A DNA stretch of 5,797 bases from an uncultured Bryobacteraceae bacterium (lineage in GTDB: Bacteria; Acidobacteriota; Terriglobia; Bryobacterales; Bryobacteraceae). A program made the translations under genes and the position numbers. Positions 1-5,797 of this stretch are shown piece by piece. The stretch lies in NCBI GenBank assembly GCA_937921835.1, contig CAKZVG010000107.1:1-5797 (forward strand). The letters run 5' to 3'. A model generated the notes under the pieces. That model did no database searches, was not told the DNA's origin, and saw nothing but the letters and a program-made list of their open reading frames with translations. Position 1 is the first letter of the stretch, and each line of letters starts with the position of its first letter.

Positions 1-2
1 AC

Positions 3-1652
3 GCGCACTCCCTGTATCTGGGCACAAGGCTGGCTGAGACGGCTGGAACGATCGAGGTGAGCGTTGACGGAGGAACGCCGGTTTCCGTCGCTCTCGGCGT
101 TCCGGGAGAAGACGCGCTGGTCCGATGGCCGCTTGGAGAGTACGGGGCGGGTGAGCATGTTGTGAGCGCGCTGCACACCGGCGCCCAAGGGACCTACTTC
201 TACTTCGACTTCCTGGAAGTGGCGGCGGCGGCCGCGAGCCTGCCGGAGTGCGATCCGATACCGGATTACACGCTGGCGACGGACTGGGACACCGACCATT
301 CTCTGGCGGTGGCGCCGGAACGGACAGCATGGATGATTGACTCGCTTGGCTTTCGCGGGCGGGCGAATCACTACGTAGGGGCGCTCTGGTTCTATGAACT
401 TCTCCGGCAGGGACACCAATACGCATCGGCGACGGTGGAGTTCATCGCGGCGCCGGCGCCAAGCCAGATCAGCGAGCTCAAGATCGGGCGTGTTGGTGAA
501 CCTCCGGAACGGCGCACGGTGATTCAACATTTGAATAACGCGGGGGATACTGAGGAGACCCTGGCGCGGGCTTTCGAGTTGGAGATCAACCGCGGCTATA
601 CCGCAATCCGCGCGGTTGCGGACGGTCCGCGCCTGACGATCTTCGCGCGCGCCATGGGGAACGAAGGGAACAACATCACGATCGAGGCGGGTCCCGCGGG
701 CTTTGTCGAGGTCAGCGGACCAACCTTGACGGGAGGCGTGGACGGCGAGTGGCGGACCGACCTTCAAGCAACCCCCCGGTTGAACCGCGCGGTACGCGAC
801 TGGAGCCGTAGTTACTATGCCGCGCTGACGGCCAGAGGAATCGACGTCACGGCGGCGTTCAGCATGGAGCTTCAACACGGGGATCCGTCGGTCGAGGCGG
901 GCATCGCCCAACGGTACCCGGACGGGTTGCCCGCGTTGCTCAATACGCCGGCGCTGCAAACCAACTTCTCGCCGCCGAGCCGCACATTTTGGAAGGCCGT
1001 GTATCTGGAAATGGCCGGACTGCTGGCCGAGGCCGGGCATGTGCCGTATCTGCAATTCGGCGAAGTTCAATGGTGGTATTTTCCGAACGGTTCCGGCATG
1101 CCGCTCTATGACGCGTACACCCGGGAGAGGTTTCGCGCCGAGCATGGGCGCGATCCGCGCATTGCAACGAGCAACCACGAAGCCCCGGCGCTGTTCGCGG
1201 AGGAGCTTGGCTTCTGGTCCCGGCTGCTTGGGGAGTTCACCGCGGAAATCATGACGCACGTGAGGGCGGTTCACCCGGACTGCCGGTTCGAGGTGCTGTA
1301 TCCTCCGGACGTCAACGAAACCGGCTTCAACCGGCTGCTCAATTACCCCGCCGAACATTGGACGCCGGCGGCGCTTGATTGTCTGAAGACGGAAAGCTTC
1401 ACCTATACCTTCCTGCGCGATTTGAACCTCTGTCAGGAGTCGATTGACTTCAGCAGGAGCAAAGGTTTCCCGCGCTCGAAGCGCGCGCACCTGGTGGGCA
1501 TCAGCGATCCGACGACCGCCTGGGAGAGGGAAGGCAGACTGGCGCGGGGCGAAGTCGAGGCCGTCGTGCTTTTCGCGCTGGACCAGTTCTGCCTGGTGGG
1601 CTACGGTTTGCGCCTGGCCGAAGGTGCGCGGCGCGCACTGCGGCAGGGGTGA
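3..1652 (+). CDS. TIM-barrel-like protein with phage-tail-type inserted domain, 5'-partial
   Basis: This reading frame is open from the left edge, so the gene starts outside the window. The codons before the GTG at 57 read AHSLYLGTRLAETAGTIEV and run smoothly into the rest, so that GTG is an internal valine. About 549 codons are visible. (1) Nt 3-236 look like a beta-sandwich, carbohydrate-binding-like module, rich in short beta strands and ending FYFDFLEV. (2) A linker follows with the motif TDWDTDHS (nt 279-302). (3) Nt 468-735 resemble the small domain common in phage tail and sheath proteins: DTEETLARAFELEINRGYTA, then GNEGNNITI at 657-683. (4) From about nt 770 to the stop is a TIM-barrel-like core with FGEVQWWYF (Glu at 1062-1064) and LKTESFTY (Glu at 1392-1394), placed like acid/base and nucleophile of clan-A glycosidases. 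From memory, similar acidobacterial proteins exist and some are named as non-contractile tail sheath-like. Whether it is an enzyme or structural is unknown. No stop or frameshift interrupts it. Confidence 0.8.
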   Translation, partial: AHSLYLGTRLAETAGTIEVSVDGGTPVSVALGVPGEDALVRWPLGEYGAGEHVVSALHTGAQGTYFYFDFLEVAAAAASLPECDPIPDYTLATDWDTDHSLAVAPERTAWMIDSLGFRGRANHYVGALWFYELLRQGHQYASATVEFIAAPAPSQISELKIGRVGEPPERRTVIQHLNNAGDTEETLARAFELEINRGYTAIRAVADGPRLTIFARAMGNEGNNITIEAGPAGFVEVSGPTLTGGVDGEWRTDLQATPRLNRAVRDWSRSYYAALTARGIDVTAAFSMELQHGDPSVEAGIAQRYPDGLPALLNTPALQTNFSPPSRTFWKAVYLEMAGLLAEAGHVPYLQFGEVQWWYFPNGSGMPLYDAYTRERFRAEHGRDPRIATSNHEAPALFAEELGFWSRLLGEFTAEIMTHVRAVHPDCRFEVLYPPDVNETGFNRLLNYPAEHWTPAALDCLKTESFTYTFLRDLNLCQESIDFSRSKGFPRSKRAHLVGISDPTTAWEREGRLARGEVEAVVLFALDQFCLVGYGLRLAEGARRALRQG

Positions 1653-1678
1653 GCATGAGACCAGGCGCATGGTATAGT
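1649..1678 (+). promoter_or_regulatory. Possible promoter for the Wzt-transporter-peptidase unit
   Basis: The spacer after the first gene contains TATAGT at 1673-1678, five of six matches to the sigma-70 -10 consensus. A poor -35 candidate, GTGAGC at 1649-1654, lies 18 nt upstream with three of six matches. Transcription from this box would begin about 7 nt downstream, near 1685, only some 7 nt before the GTG start of the ATPase. That would give a nearly leaderless mRNA and agrees with the lack of any Shine-Dalgarno sequence there. One short AT-richer box in GC-rich DNA can occur by chance, so the call is weak. Confidence 0.3.
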
Positions 1679-1691
1679 TGGCCTTAAGCCC

Positions 1692-2930
1692 GTGGTCCTG
1701 GTCCAAAACGTCTCCAAGCACTTTCCCCTTTATCGAAGGCCGTCGGATCGCATCCTCGAACTTCTGCCTCTGTGCGGGCGCCCGCGCCACAGCGATTTCT
1801 GGGCGGTGCGGGACGTCAGTCTCCATGTCCGCCGCGGGGAGACGCTTGGGATCGTCGGTCCGAACGGATCCGGAAAGAGCACTCTGCTGCAAATCATTTG
1901 CGGGATTCTCCGGCCCACGCGGGGGCGCGTGCTCGCCAGCGGGCGGATCGCCGCCCTGCTGGAGCTTGGGGCAGGTTTCAATCCGGAGTTCACAGGCCGG
2001 GAGAACGTGTTTCTCAACGGCGAAATTCTGGGACTAAGCCGCCGGGAGATCGAACTCGCCTTCCCCCGGATCGCGGAGTTCGCCGAGATCGGGGAGTTCA
2101 TTGACCGCCCGGTAAAGCTGTACTCAAGCGGCATGTACGTGCGGTTGGCTTTCGCGACCGCGATCCATGTCGAACCGGAGATCCTGATCGTCGACGAGGC
2201 GCTGGCGGTCGGGGATGCGATGTTCGCGAACCGGTGCGTGAGGAAGTTCGAGGAGCTGAAGAAGCGGGAGACCACGGTGCTCTTCGTTTCGCACGATCTG
2301 GGGCTGGTGAAGCGGCTTTCCGATCGCGCAGTCCTGATGCTCTCGGGGCGGGTGGAAGCCGAGGGCAGCCCGAAGGATGTGGTGAACCGTTACGTCGGGT
2401 TGGTGCACGAACGGCAGGGCGGGCACGGAGACGGCGGGCCTTCGGGCGCGCTGCGGGCCGCCAGTTTCCGGCACGGGGACGGGACAAGCCGTATCGTGGA
2501 CGTGCGTTTGCTCAACGAGCAGGGCCAGCCGGCTTCGACTTTCTGCGCGGGTGAGCGGATGACCGTGCGCGTCACGGCCCGCTTCGAGCGAGACAGCGCG
2601 CATCCCATCGTGGGCATCCTCATTCGCAACCGCTATGGTATCGACATCTTCGGCACGAACACGCGGGTCGAACAGCGCGATCCCGGCTCTTTCCGCGCGG
2701 GCGAGATCCTGCAAGTGGATTTCTCGTTCTCCTGCCTCCTGACGCGGCAGGAATACACCATCACCGCCGCGACGCAGCACGAGGACGGCGCGAGCCAGGA
2801 CTGGCTGGACGACACGCTGGCCTTCACGGTTGTGGACCCCGCCGACCGCGCCGGACTGGCCAACCTGAGGACTTCCATCGAATGGAAGCGCCTGGCGCCC
2901 GGCCATGCTGCCGCGGATGTGGGACGCTAG
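1692..2930 (+). CDS. Wzt-type ABC transporter ATP-binding protein (polysaccharide export)
   Basis: ATPase subunit of an ABC-2 exporter that moves a finished, lipid-linked polysaccharide (O-antigen or similar) across the inner membrane. The nucleotide-binding domain spans residues 1-240: Walker A GPNGSGKST at 56-64, the family-typical LLELGAGFNPEFTGRENV near 89-106, signature YSSGMYVRLAFA at 144-155, Walker B ILIVDE at 164-169, D-loop ALAVGD at 170-175 and switch His201. All catalytic motifs are intact. Residues about 256-382 form a C-terminal beta-sandwich of the Wzt_C kind (IVDVRLLNEQGQP, then GIDIFGTNT), which in characterised Wzt proteins recognises the modified end of the glycan. The total of 412 residues fits Wzt with its extension. 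The GTG at 1692 is the only reasonable start, because the frame is closed by TGA at 1656-1658 and no other start codon lies between. No Shine-Dalgarno is visible. The Wzm permease is not in the window. A teichoic acid or other glycan exporter ATPase is the alternative. Confidence 0.93.
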   Translation: MVLVQNVSKHFPLYRRPSDRILELLPLCGRPRHSDFWAVRDVSLHVRRGETLGIVGPNGSGKSTLLQIICGILRPTRGRVLASGRIAALLELGAGFNPEFTGRENVFLNGEILGLSRREIELAFPRIAEFAEIGEFIDRPVKLYSSGMYVRLAFATAIHVEPEILIVDEALAVGDAMFANRCVRKFEELKKRETTVLFVSHDLGLVKRLSDRAVLMLSGRVEAEGSPKDVVNRYVGLVHERQGGHGDGGPSGALRAASFRHGDGTSRIVDVRLLNEQGQPASTFCAGERMTVRVTARFERDSAHPIVGILIRNRYGIDIFGTNTRVEQRDPGSFRAGEILQVDFSFSCLLTRQEYTITAATQHEDGASQDWLDDTLAFTVVDPADRAGLANLRTSIEWKRLAPGHAAADVGR

Positions 2931-2934
2931 GCGA

Positions 2935-4419
<1,485 letters not shown>

Positions 4420-4420
4420 C

Positions 4421-5593
4421 ATGTTCGCGATGGAGGAGGTCCAGAGGTTACTGCGCGAGGAAAGGCTCGATGGGTGGCTGTTCTTCGACCATCACCTGCG
4501 GGACCCTCTCGCATACCGCGTGCTGCGGTTCGAACCCCCCCGCACTCCGACGCGGCGATGGTACTACCTGATTCCTTCCGGCGGCGAGCCGCGCGGGCTG
4601 GTGCACCGGATCGAGAGCGGAATTCTGGAGGCGCTGCCCGGATCGAAGCGGCAATACGCGAGTTGGAAGGAGCAGGCCGGAGGCGTGGCGGAGCTGTTGG
4701 CGGGATGCCATCGGGTTGCGATGCAATACTCGCCCAACTGCTCGATCCCCTATGTCTCGATGGCCGACGCCGGGACGGTGGAACTGGTGCGTTCGGCGGG
4801 GGTCGAAGTGGCAAGTTCGGCCAACCTGCTTCAGCACTTCGAAGCCCGTTGGAGCCCGGAGCAGCTCGAATCGCATCTGGAAGCGGGGCGCCGGGTGGAC
4901 GGCATCCGGCGGGCGGCGTTCGGGCGGATCCGCGAGCGCCTGCGGAGCGGCGAGGCGGCGTCGGAGTGGGAAATCAAACGCTTCATTCTCGAACAGTTTC
5001 AGGCGCAGGGATTGGAAACCGGCCACGGCCCGATCGTCGCGGTGAACGCCCATGCCGCCGATCCGCACTACGAACCGGACGCCTCGCGCCACTCGGCCAT
5101 ACGCCCCGGAGATCTGGTGCTGATCGACCTGTGGGCTAAACTCAAGGCCCCAAACAGCGTTTACTACGACATCACATGGACCGGGTATTGCGGGCCGGAG
5201 CCGCCGTCCGCCATGCGGAACGTTTTCGAGATTGTGCGCGGCGCCCGCGACGCCGCGGTTGAGCGGGTGAAACGGGCCGCCGCGGGTGGAGAGAAGCTAC
5301 GCGGCTTCGAAGTCGACGACGTGGCGCGCGGCCATATCCGTGGGCGCGGTTTCGGCGACGCCTTCTTCCACCGCACGGGGCACTCGATCGGAACGGAGGT
5401 CCATGGAGCAGGCGCCAACATGGACAACTTGGAGACCCATGACGAGCGGCGCATCATCCCCTGGACCTGCTTCTCGATCGAACCCGGTATCTATCTGGCG
5501 GATTTCGGCATCCGTTCCGAGGTCAACGTTTTCGTGGACGATCATGAGGCCCGCGTGACAGGCGAAATCCAGCAGGAGCTGGTGCGGATCTGA
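4421..5593 (+). CDS. M24-family metallopeptidase (Xaa-Pro aminopeptidase/prolidase-like)
   Basis: Cytoplasmic dinuclear-metal peptidase of the pita-bread fold, expected to split bonds before proline in peptides. The N-terminal creatinase-like domain spans residues about 1-140. The catalytic domain covers about 150-390 and retains the five metal ligands: Asp236 (VLIDLWA), Asp250 (VYYDITWT), His321 (HRTGHSIG), Glu354 (SIEPGIY) and Glu367 (IRSEVNV). His216 in DPHYEP matches the conserved substrate-side histidine. The 390 residues are typical for the family and there is no signal peptide. The ATG at 4421 lies 1 nt after the transporter stop, suggesting translational coupling; a second ATG at 4430 would shorten the protein by three residues. 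A G-run at 4404-4409 is too far upstream for a good Shine-Dalgarno site. Context with a peptide importer supports a role in using imported proline-containing peptides. Exact specificity (aminopeptidase P, prolidase or another M24 hydrolase) cannot be settled from sequence. Confidence 0.92.
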   Translation: MFAMEEVQRLLREERLDGWLFFDHHLRDPLAYRVLRFEPPRTPTRRWYYLIPSGGEPRGLVHRIESGILEALPGSKRQYASWKEQAGGVAELLAGCHRVAMQYSPNCSIPYVSMADAGTVELVRSAGVEVASSANLLQHFEARWSPEQLESHLEAGRRVDGIRRAAFGRIRERLRSGEAASEWEIKRFILEQFQAQGLETGHGPIVAVNAHAADPHYEPDASRHSAIRPGDLVLIDLWAKLKAPNSVYYDITWTGYCGPEPPSAMRNVFEIVRGARDAAVERVKRAAAGGEKLRGFEVDDVARGHIRGRGFGDAFFHRTGHSIGTEVHGAGANMDNLETHDERRIIPWTCFSIEPGIYLADFGIRSEVNVFVDDHEARVTGEIQQELVRI

Positions 5594-5797
5594 ATGCGCG
5601 CCTTGGTCTTGCTCTTGGTTCTCAACGCCGCACAGGGCGCGATTTGCGCCCAGACGAACGGCTCCGGGTGTCGGCGGTCCGGAAACCGGGTCGGCTTCGC
5701 GGTCGAGCCGGGGCGCGCCTACATCGAGTGGCTCACCGCGGCTACGCTCCGGTTCGTCCGGGAGTGGGACGCGCCTTCCCTCGGGGCCGAATCCGGT
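5594..5797 (+). CDS. Putative exported protein, 3'-partial
   Basis: An ATG follows the peptidase stop directly (TGAATG) and opens a frame that runs to the right edge, giving 68 codons. The product starts MRALVLLLVLNAAQGAICAQ: one early arginine, a leucine/valine-rich stretch and small residues near a possible signal peptidase I cut after Ala19. This supports export. Cys18 does not sit in a good lipobox (preceding residues are G, A, I), so a lipoprotein is unlikely. The rest (two segments: a Gly/Arg-rich stretch at 22-34 with Cys26, then FAVEPGRAYIEWL and TLRFVREWD) matches no family I recognise. The other two forward frames are also open in this short stretch, but one gives an arginine-rich and the other a serine/arginine-rich product without a suitable start. 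AGGAG at 5574-5578 is 15 nt from the ATG, longer than a normal Shine-Dalgarno spacing, so translation may depend on coupling to the peptidase. Confidence 0.55.
   Translation, partial: MRALVLLLVLNAAQGAICAQTNGSGCRRSGNRVGFAVEPGRAYIEWLTAATLRFVREWDAPSLGAESG

Noticed and set aside
1681..1691. Short palindrome around CTTAAG before the ATPase
   Set aside because: The symmetric core is only six bases, too short to support an operator or terminator.
2905..2934. Upstream ATG at 2905 as start of the peptide transporter
   Set aside because: It would add MLPRMWDARR, which is encoded inside the end of the ATPase gene and is not typical of the family. The ATG at 2935, just after the ATPase stop, fits better, though overlap by coupling cannot be excluded.
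4432..4439. Strong Shine-Dalgarno-like GGAGGAGG
   Set aside because: It lies inside the peptidase gene, coding for Glu-Glu and the start of Val, and no ATG, GTG or TTG in frame follows at a suitable distance.
5639..5650. Lipoprotein signal at Cys18 of the last gene
   Set aside because: The residues before the cysteine (G, A, I) do not fit a lipobox, which needs a small residue at -1. A signal peptidase I site is more likely.

Overview
The window is GC-rich bacterial DNA, densely packed and with every convincing gene on the + strand. From left to right it holds: the 3' part of a large protein with a TIM-barrel-like, glycoside-hydrolase-like core and a phage-tail-type inserted domain (5' end outside the window); a Wzt-type ABC transporter ATPase with a C-terminal glycan-recognition domain; a POT/PTR-family proton-coupled peptide transporter; an M24-family metallopeptidase of the Xaa-Pro aminopeptidase/prolidase type; and the first 68 codons of a gene that appears to encode an exported protein, cut by the right edge. 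The gene content and the style of the first protein suggest an acidobacterium of the Bryobacterales/Solibacter type. That placement is from memory of similar proteins and is not proven by anything in the window.

The last four genes are almost touching. The ATPase and the transporter are 4 nt apart or overlap by 26 nt, depending on the start. The transporter and peptidase are 1 nt apart, and the peptidase and the last gene are 0 nt apart. They look like one transcription unit with translational coupling. The only spacer of any size is the 39 nt between the first gene and the ATPase, which has a TATAGT box that could start this unit. No intergenic stretch reaches 300 bases, and I see no terminator, RNA gene, CRISPR array, transposase or attachment site.

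Two themes are mixed. The peptide transporter and the proline peptidase make a sensible pair: uptake of di- and tripeptides, then cleavage of those containing proline. The Wzt-like ATPase belongs to export of a surface polysaccharide, but its membrane partner (Wzm) is not here. The first protein is the least ordinary item. Its barrel-like domain carries glutamates placed like glycosidase catalytic residues, and it is interrupted by a small domain resembling those found in phage tail and tail-sheath proteins, with no other phage gene in view. I found no clear evidence of a new multi-gene system. The first protein is the best lead.
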